From NCBI GenBank assembly GCA_910585635.1, contig CAJUFE010000010.1, forward strand, positions 1-64,000: 64,000 nt of DNA, given 5' to 3'. Below, one piece after another: positions 25,835 through 35,316 of the stretch. Below the pieces are notes generated by a model. That model saw only the letters and a program-made list of their open reading frames with translations. It had not been told where the DNA came from and ran no database searches. Origin of the DNA: an uncultured Lachnospiraceae bacterium (lineage in GTDB: Bacteria > Bacillota > Clostridia > Lachnospirales > Lachnospiraceae). Position 1 is the stretch's first letter. Each line of letters opens with the position of its first letter. The translations under genes and the position numbers were made by a program.

Positions 25835-27682
25835 ATGAAGAGATCGATCAAGAAGCTGATCGCTGCGACCATGGCGTCGGTGATGGTGCTTTCACTGGCG
25901 GCATGCGGCGGCGGGGATACGGCGGAGACCACTACGGCGGCAGAGACCACCACAGCGGCGGAGACCACGGCAGCGGAGACGACCGCGGCGGCAGAAGCTA
26001 AGGGGGACGGGCTGTTCACCCCAGGTACATACGAGGCCACGGCAAAGGGCTTTGGCGGCGACATCAAGGTCACAGTGACCGTGACCGAGGATGAGATCAC
26101 GGAAGTGGCTGTGGAAGGGGACAGCGAGACCCCAGGCCTTGGCAGCGTGGCAGTGGAAGAGCTGGGCGCGGCCATGGTAGAGGCCCAGACCCCGAACGTA
26201 GACACGATCTCCGGCGCGACCGTGTCCAGCGAGGCGATCATCGCGGCGGCTACGGAAGCATTGGAAGCAGCAGGCGCGGATATCGCGGCGCTGGATGCGG
26301 CCCGCAAGGATGCCGGGGACAGCGGTGAGATGAAGGAAGAGACCATCGAGACCGATATCGTGGTGGTGGGCGCAGGCGGCGCAGGTATGACGGCGGCGAT
26401 CAATGTGGCCCAGGCGGACAAGAAGGTGATCCTGTTAGAGAAGATGGCGTATGCAGGCGGGAACACCACCAAGGCCACCGGCGGCATGAACGCGGCGGAG
26501 ACCCATTACCAGGAGGAGCAGGAGATCGAGGACAGCGTGGCGCAGTTCGTGGAGGATACCATGAAGGGCGGCAAGGAGATCAACAACAAGGATCTGGTCA
26601 CCGTGATGGCGGAAAATTCCGCGGCCGGTATCGAATGGCTGGATGAGATCGGCGCTCCCCTGCCGAAGGTCTCCTTCTCCGGCGGCGCTACCAATGCCAG
26701 GATCCATGCTCCGGAGGACGGCTCCGGCGTGGGCGAGTATCTGGTAGAAGCTTTCTTAAAGAAGATCGACGAGCTGGGCCTGGAGGTCATGTATGATACC
26801 AAGGCGACCGAGCTGATCGTAGAGGACGGCAAGGTGGTAGGCGTCAAGGCTTCCTCCAAGGATACCGAGTACACCATCAAGGCCGGAGCGGTGATCCTGA
26901 CCACCGGCGGTTTTGGCGCAAATGAAGAGATGTATACCCAGTACCGCCCCGACTTAAAGGGCACCGTGACCACCAATGCGCCCAGCGCTACCGGCGACGG
27001 TATCGTGATGGCAGAGGCTGTAGGCGCGGACTTAGTGGATATCGACCAGATCCAGCTCCATCCTACTGTGGAGCAGGAGACCAGCATCATGATCACCGAG
27101 AGCGTCCGCGGCAATGGCGCGATCTTAGTGAACCAGAAGGGCGAGCGTTTCATCAATGAGATGGAGACCCGTGACGTGGTATCGGCGGCAGAGCTGGAGC
27201 AGGAAGGCCAGTATGCCTACATCATCTTCGACCAGAAGCTCCGTGACGGCTTAAAGGCGATCGAGAAATATGTCTCCAATGGCCTGACCGTGGAGTCCGA
27301 TACGATCGAGGGGCTGGCAGAGGAGATCGATGTGGATCCGGCCGTGCTCACCGAGACCATGGAGACCTGGAACAAGGCCGTGGCCGATCAGAAGGATGAG
27401 GCCTTCGGGAGAGACACTGGTATGGACAATGATCTGACCACCGCTCCCTACTATGCGGTCAAGATCGCCCCAGGCATCCATCACACCATGGGCGGCATCA
27501 AGATCGATGTCCATGCGCAGGTGATCGACAAGGACGGCAATGCGATCCCCGGCCTGTTCGCGGCAGGTGAGGTGACCGGCGGTGTCCACGGCGCGAACCG
27601 TATCGGCGGCAACGCGGTGGCGGATATCGTAGTCTTCGGCCGGGTGGCCAGCGCATCGGCTCTGGAATACATCGGGCAGTGA
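25835..27682 (+). CDS. Exported FMN-binding/FAD flavoprotein, fumarate-reductase-like lipoprotein
   Basis: 615 residues. A lipoprotein signal ends LSLAACGGG (Cys about 23), followed by a Thr/Ala/Glu-rich linker of repeated AETTTA units. Residues 50-150 are an FMN-bind domain with the flavinylation motif SGATVSS (Thr about 129) for covalent FMN attachment. From about 176 an FAD_binding_2 domain begins (VVVGAGGAGMTAAI), with IQLHPT, SVRGNGAILVNQKGERFINEM and HHTMGGIKID as in extracellular fumarate/urocanate reductases. It should accept electrons at the cell surface to reduce a respiratory acceptor. The acceptor is unknown. AAAAGGAG precedes the start; a strong terminator follows. Confidence 0.92.
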   Translation: MKRSIKKLIAATMASVMVLSLAACGGGDTAETTTAAETTTAAETTAAETTAAAEAKGDGLFTPGTYEATAKGFGGDIKVTVTVTEDEITEVAVEGDSETPGLGSVAVEELGAAMVEAQTPNVDTISGATVSSEAIIAAATEALEAAGADIAALDAARKDAGDSGEMKEETIETDIVVVGAGGAGMTAAINVAQADKKVILLEKMAYAGGNTTKATGGMNAAETHYQEEQEIEDSVAQFVEDTMKGGKEINNKDLVTVMAENSAAGIEWLDEIGAPLPKVSFSGGATNARIHAPEDGSGVGEYLVEAFLKKIDELGLEVMYDTKATELIVEDGKVVGVKASSKDTEYTIKAGAVILTTGGFGANEEMYTQYRPDLKGTVTTNAPSATGDGIVMAEAVGADLVDIDQIQLHPTVEQETSIMITESVRGNGAILVNQKGERFINEMETRDVVSAAELEQEGQYAYIIFDQKLRDGLKAIEKYVSNGLTVESDTIEGLAEEIDVDPAVLTETMETWNKAVADQKDEAFGRDTGMDNDLTTAPYYAVKIAPGIHHTMGGIKIDVHAQVIDKDGNAIPGLFAAGEVTGGVHGANRIGGNAVADIVVFGRVASASALEYIGQ

Positions 27683-27727
27683 GAAGGGCCTGATCAGGCT
27701 GTAGGATGAGAAGATCATAAGATGGAC

Positions 27728-27762
27728 AAAAAGGGACCGCCATATGGGGCGGTCCTTTTTTT
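27728..27762 (+). terminator. Strong terminator after flavoprotein gene
   Basis: AAGGGACCGCC pairs with GGGCGGTCCTT around a short loop and is followed by seven T; the A tract on the other side makes it possibly bidirectional. Confidence 0.88.
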
Positions 27763-27924
27763 GTCCAGCTGAGAAAAGACCATTTCCCCTCTTTCCGTAT
27801 CCTCTTAAATATGGTATGATGACCTATATGCTCAGAAAAAGCCAGGGTATAGGCTGGGCAGCGGGGCGGAGGCTGTGACGCTGCGGCTTAAAGGACATAC
27901 TGGCAGAAAACGCGATGGAGGGAT

Positions 27925-29598
27925 ATGAATATGGAGGAGAAGAACCTGACCTCGAAGAATTTTATAGAGCTGGAGATCGAGAAGGACCTGGCGGAGGGGG
28001 TGTACGATCATGTGCAGACCCGTTTCCCGCCGGAGCCTAACGGCTATCTCCACATCGGACATGCCAAGTCGATCCTGTTAAACTACGGCCTGGCCAAGAA
28101 GTACGGCGGCAAGTTCAATATGCGCTTCGACGACACCAACCCCACCAAGGAGAAGACGGAGTTCGTCCAGTCGATCCTGGAAGATGTGAAGTGGCTGGGG
28201 GCGGATTTTGAGGACCGGCTGCTGTTCGCGTCGGATTATTTCGACCAGATGTATGCGTGCGCCCTGCTCCTGATCAAGAAGGGAAAGGCTTTTGTCTGCG
28301 ACTTATCGGCGGAGGAGATCCGGGAGTACCGGGGGGATTTCACCACGCCGGGCAAGGAGAGCCCCTATAGGGACCGCTCTGTGGAGGAGAACTTAAGGCT
28401 TTTTGAGGAGATGAAGGAGGGCAAGTATCAGGACGGGGAGAAGGTGCTCCGGGCTAAGATCGATATGGCCTCCCCCAACATCAATATGCGCGATCCCGTG
28501 ATCTACCGGGTGGCCCGCATGAGCCATCACAATACCGGGGACAAGTGGTGCATCTACCCCATGTATGACTTTGCCCACCCGATCGAGGATGCCATCGAGC
28601 ACATCACCCACTCGATCTGTACCCTGGAATTTGAGGACCACCGTCCCTTATATGACTGGGTGGTCCGGGAGTGTGAGTTCGACGCCCCGCCCCGCCAGAT
28701 CGAGTTTGCCAAGCTGTACCTGACCAATGTGGTCACCGGGAAGCGCTATATCAAGAAGCTGGTGGAGGATGAGATCGTGGACGGCTGGGACGATCCCCGT
28801 CTGGTGTCCATCGCCGCCCTGCGCCGCAGAGGCTATACGCCGGAGTCCATCCGTATGTTCGTGGACCTGGTGGGCGTGTCCAAGGCCAACAGCTCCGTGG
28901 ACTATGCCATGCTGGAGTACTGCATCCGGGAGGACTTAAAGCTTAAAAAGCCCAGGATGATGGCGGTCTTAGACCCGGTGAAGCTGGTGATCGACAACTA
29001 TCCGGAGGACCAGATGGAGGAGCTGGAGATCCCCAACAACCTGGAAAATGAGTCTCTGGGGAGCCGCAAGGTGCCCTTCGGGCGAGAGCTCTATATCGAG
29101 CGGGATGATTTCATGGAGGAGCCGCCGAAGAAATATTTCCGTCTGTTCCCTGGCAATGAGGTCCGTTTATTTGGCGCCTACTTTGTCACCTGCACCGGCT
29201 TTGAGAAGGATGAGGAGGGGAAGGTGACGGTAGTCCACTGCACCTATGACCCGGAGACCAAGAGCGGCTCCGGCTTTACCGGACGGAAGGTGAAGGGGAC
29301 GATCCACTGGGTGGCGGTCAAGACTGCGAAAGAGGTGGAGTGCCGCCTGTATGAGAACATCGTGGACGAGGAGAAGGGGAAGCTGAACGAGGACGGGACC
29401 CTGAACTTAAATCCCAACTCCCTGACCGTGCTCCCAGTATGCTACGTGGAGCCGGCGCTCTTTACAGCAAAGCCCTATGACAGCTTCCAGTTCATGCGGG
29501 ACGGCTATTTCTGCGTGGACTGCAAGGACAGCACAGAGGAAAAGCCGGTGTTCAACCGGATCGTCTCCCTGAAGAGCTCCTTTAAGCTGCCCAAATAG
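27925..29598 (+). CDS. glnS: Glutaminyl-tRNA synthetase
   Basis: 557 residues, class I. RFPPEPNGYLHIGHAKS carries the HIGH motif, FNMRFDDTNP and the Gln-specific ATP-binding parts follow, and the anticodon-binding beta barrels make up the C-terminal half. The second class I signature, usually VMSKRKL in GlnRS, reads VVTGKRY here (about residues 269-275), so the canonical KMSKS lysine context is altered. The downstream context GWDDPRLVSIAALRRRGY is well conserved. A 126-bp upstream region holds no clear T-box. ATG 27925 follows GGAGGGATATGA; ATG 27931 is an alternative. Confidence 0.95.
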   Translation: MNMEEKNLTSKNFIELEIEKDLAEGVYDHVQTRFPPEPNGYLHIGHAKSILLNYGLAKKYGGKFNMRFDDTNPTKEKTEFVQSILEDVKWLGADFEDRLLFASDYFDQMYACALLLIKKGKAFVCDLSAEEIREYRGDFTTPGKESPYRDRSVEENLRLFEEMKEGKYQDGEKVLRAKIDMASPNINMRDPVIYRVARMSHHNTGDKWCIYPMYDFAHPIEDAIEHITHSICTLEFEDHRPLYDWVVRECEFDAPPRQIEFAKLYLTNVVTGKRYIKKLVEDEIVDGWDDPRLVSIAALRRRGYTPESIRMFVDLVGVSKANSSVDYAMLEYCIREDLKLKKPRMMAVLDPVKLVIDNYPEDQMEELEIPNNLENESLGSRKVPFGRELYIERDDFMEEPPKKYFRLFPGNEVRLFGAYFVTCTGFEKDEEGKVTVVHCTYDPETKSGSGFTGRKVKGTIHWVAVKTAKEVECRLYENIVDEEKGKLNEDGTLNLNPNSLTVLPVCYVEPALFTAKPYDSFQFMRDGYFCVDCKDSTEEKPVFNRIVSLKSSFKLPK

Positions 29599-29765
29599 GG
29601 AGAAGGGTCCGACGGGGCCTTTGCACGGCGCACATCGATCTGTGGCAGAACGGCTCCGGAGTGGTCGCGATGCAGCAGGGAGATATAGATCAGAAAGCTG
29701 GTACGAGAGAAACGCTAGGGGGCGTGCCGTACCGGCTTTCGTGCATTTATACGGAAAGCCCTGCT

Positions 29766-29872
29766 GTCGGGTGCGCCACTACGCATGGAGGTCTGACAAA
29801 CACTTTGACAACACCACTTGCACCCTTGATCGTCGGATGCGTCACTACGCATGGAGGTCTGACAGGCGCATT
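29766..29872 (+). repeat. Two half copies of the dispersed repeat
   Basis: GTGCGCCACTACGCATGGAG (from 29770) and the closely similar GATGCGTCACTACGCATGGA (from 29836) with following GTCTGACA are 66 bp apart and resemble the central part of the repeat at 31559-31639. A small hairpin GGCTTTC ... GAAAGCC lies just upstream (about 29733-29760). This is in the 314-bp gap between glnS and the MocR gene. Confidence 0.55.
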
Positions 29873-29912
29873 TGGCTCTGCGCTCTGCTCTGGTAGAAAA
29901 GGAGGACAAAGG

Positions 29913-31343
29913 ATGGAACTGATGATACCGCTGGATAACCAGGGGACCACGCCCATGTATGAGCAGATCTACCACTATATCAAAGAGGAGATCCGCATGG
30001 GGAGCCTTAAGGCAGGCAGCCGCCTCCCCTCCACCCGGGTCCTGGCGGACCATCTTAAGGTGAGCCGCAGCACCACCCAGATGGCCTATGAACAGCTCAT
30101 GTCTGAGGGGTATATCCATCCGGAACCCTGCAGGGGCTATTTCGTGGCGGCCATCGAGGAGCTGGTAGAGGTGCGGGAGCAGCCGGCGGTCCAGTTCGTG
30201 GAGCCTTTCGCTCCCTGGGAGGAGAAGGACAGGGAGAGCGTGGTGGTGGACTTCTCCCCCCGGGGGATCGATCTGGACAGCTTCCCCTTTAACACCTGGC
30301 GGAAGATCAGCAGAGGGATCCTGGTAGACGATAATAAAGCCCTTTTCTTAAACGGGGACCCCCAGGGAGAATACGCCCTCCGGGAGGCCATACGCAGCTA
30401 CCTCCACTCGGCCAGGGGCGTCCGGTGCGGCCCGGAGCAGATCGTGGTGGGGGCGGGCAACGAATACCTACTGATGCTCCTTGCCCTGCTCCTGGGGCCG
30501 GGCCGGTCGGTGGCTATGGAAAACCCTACCTATAAGCAGGCCTACCGGGTCTTCATCAGTCAGGGGTATCAGGTGGTCCCCATCAACATGGACCAGCAGG
30601 GGATGGACGTGGGGATGCTGCGGGAGCAGCTGCAGCATGGGGACCGGCCCTCCGTGGCCTACGTGATGCCATCCCACCAGTATCCTATGGGGATCGTGAT
30701 GCCTATAAAGCGCAGGCAGGAGCTTTTGGCCTGGGCCTATGAGGAGGAGGACCGCTATCTGATCGAGGATGACTACGACAGTGAGTTCCGCTACAAGGGC
30801 AAGCCGATCCCGGCCCTCCAGGGCATGGACCGTGGGGACCGGGTGATCTATATCGGCACATTTTCCCGTTCCATCGCCCCGGCGATCCGGATCGGCTTTC
30901 TGGTGCTGCCGCCGAAGCTTTTGGAGGCCTACAAGAAGAAGGCGGGTTTTTTCGCCTCCACCGTGTCCCGGATCGACCAGAACATCCTGTATCAGTTTTT
31001 GACAGAAGGCCATTATGAGCGCCATCTGAACCGGATGCGGTCGGTCTACAAGAGTAAACATGATCGTCTGCTGGGGGAGCTTAGGGCCTTTGAGGGAAGG
31101 TTCAAGATCAGGGGCGAGAATGCCGGGATCCACGTGCTGCTGACCCATAAGGAGGGGATGGGGGAGGAGGAACTGGAGCAGAGGGCCGCCGGGGCTGGTG
31201 TGAAGGTATACGGCCTTTCCCGGTATTTCATCCACCCGGAGCATATCCGCTATCCCCATACGGTCCTGTTAGGTTATGCGAACCTGACAGAAGAAAAGAT
31301 CCGGGAGGGGTGTGCGCGCTTACAAGAGGCGTGGGGATGTTGA
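29913..31343 (+). CDS. MocR-family regulator (GntR HTH fused to aminotransferase)
   Basis: ATG 29913 is 7 bases from AAAAGGAGG and gives MELMIPLDNQGTTPMYEQIY, 476 residues. Residues 10-75 are a GntR winged helix (LPSTRVLADHLKVSRSTTQMAYEQL). From about 110 a fold-type I PLP aminotransferase-like domain begins, with the PLP lysine region in GTFSRSIAPAIRIGF. MocR proteins such as PdxR and GabR respond to PLP or amino compounds and usually control a neighbouring gene. No obvious target lies next to it here, so the regulon is unknown. Confidence 0.93.
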   Translation: MELMIPLDNQGTTPMYEQIYHYIKEEIRMGSLKAGSRLPSTRVLADHLKVSRSTTQMAYEQLMSEGYIHPEPCRGYFVAAIEELVEVREQPAVQFVEPFAPWEEKDRESVVVDFSPRGIDLDSFPFNTWRKISRGILVDDNKALFLNGDPQGEYALREAIRSYLHSARGVRCGPEQIVVGAGNEYLLMLLALLLGPGRSVAMENPTYKQAYRVFISQGYQVVPINMDQQGMDVGMLREQLQHGDRPSVAYVMPSHQYPMGIVMPIKRRQELLAWAYEEEDRYLIEDDYDSEFRYKGKPIPALQGMDRGDRVIYIGTFSRSIAPAIRIGFLVLPPKLLEAYKKKAGFFASTVSRIDQNILYQFLTEGHYERHLNRMRSVYKSKHDRLLGELRAFEGRFKIRGENAGIHVLLTHKEGMGEEELEQRAAGAGVKVYGLSRYFIHPEHIRYPHTVLLGYANLTEEKIREGCARLQEAWGC

Positions 31344-31713
31344 GGTCATTACTTTTTACAGGTTGGCCAGAAGGTCCTGTTGTGTAGGGATGTCGCAAGA
31401 GGTCCGCGGTGGGAGGGGGGAGAGCAGATAACGGGACGCCCGCTCGCTTCGGTCGGACGCAGCAGCACTAGGATCTGATGATACTCTCCACTTCGTCTCG
31501 AGTATCCGCCTTTACACTAGGTTCGGGAAAACCGCATCAAATGTTCAATGCGTCGCCAAGCCTCCATGCGCCCGGCAGCGGGCGCGCCATCACACATGAA
31601 GGTCTGGCGGGCGCATTTGGCATCCCTGAACGCATGCCATCTATCCAGTGGAGTAATATGATATAATCCATAACGAAAGGAAATCCAGCCATATAGAACT
31701 AGCCCGCAGAGTA
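31344..31713. other. Intergenic region between MocR gene and CRISPR array
   Basis: 370 bp with no gene. It contains a GC-rich hairpin (GGACGCCCGCTCGCTTCGGT and following), a short palindromic part (ACTCTCCACTTCGTCTCGAGT) and the dispersed repeat at 31559-31639. The array's oldest, degenerate repeat begins at 31714. Confidence 0.6.
31559..31639 (+). repeat. Dispersed intergenic repeat, copy 2
   Basis: Best-preserved copy of the dispersed element. It matches 3734-3815 in reverse orientation across its length, and its core also appears twice at 29766-29872. Confidence 0.7.
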
Positions 31714-33137
31714 GTTTCAATTCCCATTCCAACAAGGGGGGCATCGAGGGGCCGGCGAGGGTTGGATGGGCAGAGTGAGGTTTCGATTTGTCCCGCACGG
31801 AGGGCATCCGACAAGGAAGATGAGGCCAATACGCCTGTACAGTTTCAATTCTTGCCCCCGCCGGAGGGCATCCTCGCCGACCTGGGAGCTGCCCCACATC
31901 TCGCCGTTTCAATTCTCGCCCCCGCACGGAGGGCATCAAAATGTCCGGTATCCGTGTGGCCAGTACTTCATGTTTCAATTCTCGCCCCCGCACGGAGGGC
32001 ATCGGCGGCTGGTATACGCTGCCGTCATCGGACAGATAGTTTCAATTCTCGCCCCCGCACGGAGGGCATCTCGCATACCGGAGGCTTGACTGCGAAGATT
32101 TTATTGTTTCAATTCTCGCCCCCGCACGGAGGGCATCGGGCCTTATCTGTCGCTGTGGATGTACAGTTGTTGTTTCAATTCTCGCCCCCGCACGGAGGGC
32201 ATCAGCCCCAGGGGTGAAGAGGAGCGAGAGAAAGAAAAAGTTTCAATTCTCGCCCCCGCACGGAGGGCATCGCCCTCTGCCTGAAAGTCTCTCCTTCATC
32301 CCTGGTGTTTCAATTCTCGCCCCCGCACGGAGGGCATCTCTGCTGGAAGGGGTGTTCAAGAACATGAAGACTGAGTTTCAATTCTCGCCCCCGCACGGAG
32401 GGCATCAAGAAGGGAGCATAGGAAGCCTATGAGCGATTACGGTTTCAATTCTCGCCCCCGCACGGAGGGCATCTCGAGAACGTCGGCCTCATCAGATCCA
32501 TCCCGGAGGTTTCAATTCTCGCCCCCGCACGGAGGGCATCACTGCCGTGACGATGCCCGGGAGCCTGATGTAGATGTTTCAATTCTCGCCCCCGCACGGA
32601 GGGCATCAACACTCCCGCCTCTGTGATCGCGAACCCTTCTGGGTTTCAATTCTCGCCCCCGCACGGAGGGCATCGGGGCGAAGGGCGCGGACACGTTCAT
32701 CGTCTGCGTTTCAATTCTCGCCCCCGCACGGAGGGCATCGAGGTGCTGTCCTGGATGATGCCCCTGTGGCAACAGTTTCAATTCTCGCCCCCGCACGGAG
32801 GGCATCATGCGGTCGATCTTCCACACCAGGAGGTGGGTAAGTTTCAATTCTCGCCCCCGCACGGAGGGCATCCAACAGGAATTTGATGATTTTTGTAATC
32901 TCATTGTTTCAATTCTCGCCCCCGCACGGAGGGCATCCATTCTTTAAGATATCTACATGATAAGTGTTCACGGTTTCAATTCTCGCCCCCGCACGGAGGG
33001 CATCAAAGATTTTGTTAGTCGTTCCGGCGACTATAAAGAGTTTCAATTCTCGCCCCCGCACGGAGGGCATCAAATCGAGGATAGAATACGCCTCTTGTAC
33101 TGTGTGTTTCAATTCTCGCCCCCGCACGGAGGGCATC
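31714..33137 (-). CRISPR. Type I-C CRISPR array, 22 repeats and 21 spacers
   Basis: Repeats of 32 bp start at 31714, 31780, 31842, 31906, 31972, 32039, 32106, 32172, 32240, 32307, 32375, 32442, 32509, 32576, 32643, 32708, 32775, 32841, 32906, 32973, 33040 and 33106. On the minus strand the unit begins GATGCCCTCCGTGCGGGGGC and ends ATTGAAAC, a type I-C repeat with an internal GC stem. Spacers are 33-36 bp. The three repeats at the low-coordinate end are altered (31714 heavily mutated, 31780 three bases short, 31842 one base short). That marks the trailer end, so new spacers enter near cas2. Transcription should run leftward with the cas genes. Confidence 0.98.
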
Positions 33138-33325
33138 TGCAAAAATAGACAAATTCTTTTGCTCAATTTTGTGCAAATCATCCAAAATCTTTCTTTTTTA
33201 AGGAACCTTCCCCTAAAAACTACTTTTTATATCTATCTAGCTTCACAAAAAAGGAGTGCGTTTTTTGCGCGAACCTCCCGGATAAACTTAAATGATCCCG
33301 ATCTGCGCAGATCATCTAAACCATA
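33138..33325 (-). promoter_or_regulatory. CRISPR leader
   Basis: 188 bp of A/T-rich, non-coding DNA between cas2 and the intact end of the array, with A/T runs next to the first repeat. Position and composition are those of a leader that holds the array promoter and the integration site. I did not pick a single promoter in it. Confidence 0.75.
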
Positions 33326-33616
33326 TCAAAATATGATCACCCCATCCTGTTCAAATGTCAACTCCTTACCCAGTGTTTCTATCCGAGGACGCCAGTTACT
33401 TCCCAGACGGTAAAATCGCACCGAATCTTTTTCCGTATCTATTACTTCGGTTAACCTTGCTTTAAGGGTAACCAATTGGGCTGGATCAACCAATACCTCA
33501 AATACCGAATTCTGTACTCGGCAGCCATATGCTTCACAGAGCTTTGCAACTTTCCGCAGACGTTTCTCACCCGCTGCATCCGTTGTATCCACATCATAGG
33601 AAACTACAAGCATCAT
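33326..33616 (-). CDS. cas2: Cas2, spacer integration protein
   Basis: 96 residues, MMLVVSYDVDT start with the ferredoxin-fold Asp (SYDVDTTD) and R-V-Q-N-S-V-F-E motif typical of Cas2. Together with Cas1 it forms the integrase that inserts spacers. Last gene of the cas operon, six bases after cas1, GGAGGTGAT upstream. Confidence 0.95.
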   Translation of the reverse strand: MMLVVSYDVDTTDAAGEKRLRKVAKLCEAYGCRVQNSVFEVLVDPAQLVTLKARLTEVIDTEKDSVRFYRLGSNWRPRIETLGKELTFEQDGVIIF

Positions 33617-33622
33617 ATTGCA

Positions 33623-34639
33623 TCACCTCCAATGAAATGGCGGATATTCATCCAATTCATCACGCAATACCCTTGCAAAGAGCATCGCCTGTGCATGTGG
33701 GATCAATCCAATGGGGATCTTTTCCTGTAAAAACGGATGCTGGATCTGTTCTTTTTTTCGTTCCTGCCATGCCTTTAGCACAATTTTCCGCCCTTTTTCT
33801 CCTAAAAGAACCGGCGGCGTCAGCTGATCAAAATGTTTTAAAGTGATCTGGCTTCTGTTTATCAACGCAACCGCAAGGCGGTCACAGAGCGGTGACCTCA
33901 ATTCCTCCATCAGATCCAGCGCCAGGGCAGGTCTGCCCGACCGCAGAGTATGCAGAAATCCCGCAGCAGGATCCAGTCCCACACCCTCCAATGCGGATTG
34001 CACATCGTTCTTTAATAGCGTGTACAAAAAAGACAGCAATGCGTTTACAGGATCTTCTGGAGGCCGACGGTTTCTTCCCTCGAACCTCATTTCCTCACTT
34101 ACCAGCATAGCTGAAAACACCGCATAATATGCTGCGGCAGCGGCTCCCTCCAGTCCGCGCATGGAATCGATGCCGGGACACTCCCGAAGCTCTTCCGCTA
34201 TTCGTGTGATCTTTTGGATCGAATCCGTAAATAGCTCTTCTTTTTCTTTGCGTTCCCTTCGAACCCTCATCAAAAATTCTTTGCTGTTGACCAGTTTTCC
34301 CAATAAGATACTGCGCACAAGTCTTTTACTGAGAACTAAATCATCTAACGCGGCAAACTGTCTGCGTCTGAGCATGATATTCCCCTGGACCGGCCCTTGG
34401 ATCCTGCCATAAAACTTTCCATATTCGGATAGGAATACCAAGCTGATCCCCCTCTGTCCGCAAAACCCGATCAATGGTGTGGACACTGTCACATTTCCAA
34501 AGCAATAGACAGAGGCAATTGTATGAGCGGGAACCCGCACCTTCTCCTCTCCGCCTATCTTTACACCGATCGCTTCATTCTCCAAAAACAGGTATGTGTC
34601 CGGAGTCAGAATATATAACGTATTTAACAGCTGTTTCAT
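33623..34639 (-). CDS. cas1: Cas1, type I-C integrase
   Basis: 338 residues of the I-C type: LNTLYILTPDTYLFLEN at the start, GFCGQRGISLVFLSEYG, and later the metal site Glu in GLEGAAAAAYYAVF and His/Asp in LHTLRSGRPALALDLMEE. It cuts and joins at the leader-proximal repeat with Cas2. Start overlaps the cas4 stop as ATGA (34636-34639). Confidence 0.96.
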   Translation of the reverse strand: MKQLLNTLYILTPDTYLFLENEAIGVKIGGEEKVRVPAHTIASVYCFGNVTVSTPLIGFCGQRGISLVFLSEYGKFYGRIQGPVQGNIMLRRRQFAALDDLVLSKRLVRSILLGKLVNSKEFLMRVRRERKEKEELFTDSIQKITRIAEELRECPGIDSMRGLEGAAAAAYYAVFSAMLVSEEMRFEGRNRRPPEDPVNALLSFLYTLLKNDVQSALEGVGLDPAAGFLHTLRSGRPALALDLMEELRSPLCDRLAVALINRSQITLKHFDQLTPPVLLGEKGRKIVLKAWQERKKEQIQHPFLQEKIPIGLIPHAQAMLFARVLRDELDEYPPFHWR

Positions 34640-35316
34640 TCCATCTCCTTTACCGCTTCATCCCAAAGACCATCGCTATATGACCGGGCCGAATGTCTTA
34701 TTTTAGGCTGACATGCCTCCCGCAGGGAACATTTCTTGCACTTTACACTGTAACCCGCCGGAACCAGTTTCTGGCGTTCGATCATATCTGCTATTTCCTT
34801 TGCCGTCTGCCAAGTCTGTTCCCGCAATTCCTGTGAAAGTAAAACCTCATCACGTCTGTGTGCATCAATAAAAAAAATGGCTCCTGACGGGATCTGTACA
34901 CCAAAACGCTCTTCCAGACAGATTGCCTGGGCACATAGCTGAAGATGGTATTCCTCCTCATCCCGAACAACTCCATGCTTATATTCCACAGGGTAAAATG
35001 TATACTTCCCCTCTCCATAAGGAATAGAAGCACCCGACGGGGATGGATGTGCTTCCACACGATCACAGAATCCGCTCACTCCAAGCCTGCGGGAAAAAAC
35101 CGGCATTTCGTAAATATGTATGGCATCTCCTCGCTGCTCCGTTCTCCCGGTATGCACCCGCTTATGTTGTATCCTTCCCGCTGCTGTGTATTCATTCTCC
35201 TGCCAGATCTGCTCTAAGGCAAGCAGGGAACAGCGTCTTTTACAGTATCCGTACTGTGACAGCCACGACAACGGGAACAGCTCTCTGGACTCATCCTCTG
35301 AAAAAATCTGCATCAT
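34636..35316 (-). CDS. cas4: Cas4, RecB-like nuclease with iron-sulfur cluster
   Basis: I choose ATG 35316 (MMQIFSEDESRELFPLSWL) because it has GAGGTG just upstream and the frame before it lies inside cas7. 226 residues. Cys in YGYCKRRC and three in KCKKCSLREACQP form the cluster site; PVEYKHG carries the nuclease ExK motif. In type I-C systems Cas4 trims prespacers and fixes PAM orientation with Cas1. It overlaps the end of cas7 by 26 bp. Confidence 0.93.
   Translation of the reverse strand: MMQIFSEDESRELFPLSWLSQYGYCKRRCSLLALEQIWQENEYTAAGRIQHKRVHTGRTEQRGDAIHIYEMPVFSRRLGVSGFCDRVEAHPSPSGASIPYGEGKYTFYPVEYKHGVVRDEEEYHLQLCAQAICLEERFGVQIPSGAIFFIDAHRRDEVLLSQELREQTWQTAKEIADMIERQKLVPAGYSVKCKKCSLREACQPKIRHSARSYSDGLWDEAVKEME

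Noticed and set aside
25609..26487. Extension of the MBL hydrolase frame to 562 residues
   Set aside because: The extra part is antisense to the signal peptide and FMN domain of the lipoprotein gene; ATG 25608 has a strong ribosome site.
27763..27924. T-box leader for glnS
   Set aside because: No AGGTGG-NACCGC-type T-box sequence or terminator in the 162 bases before the gene.
31762..33181. Several open frames inside the CRISPR array
   Set aside because: They translate the repeat again and again (FNSRPRTEGI or FQFSPPHGGH peptides) and are not genes.
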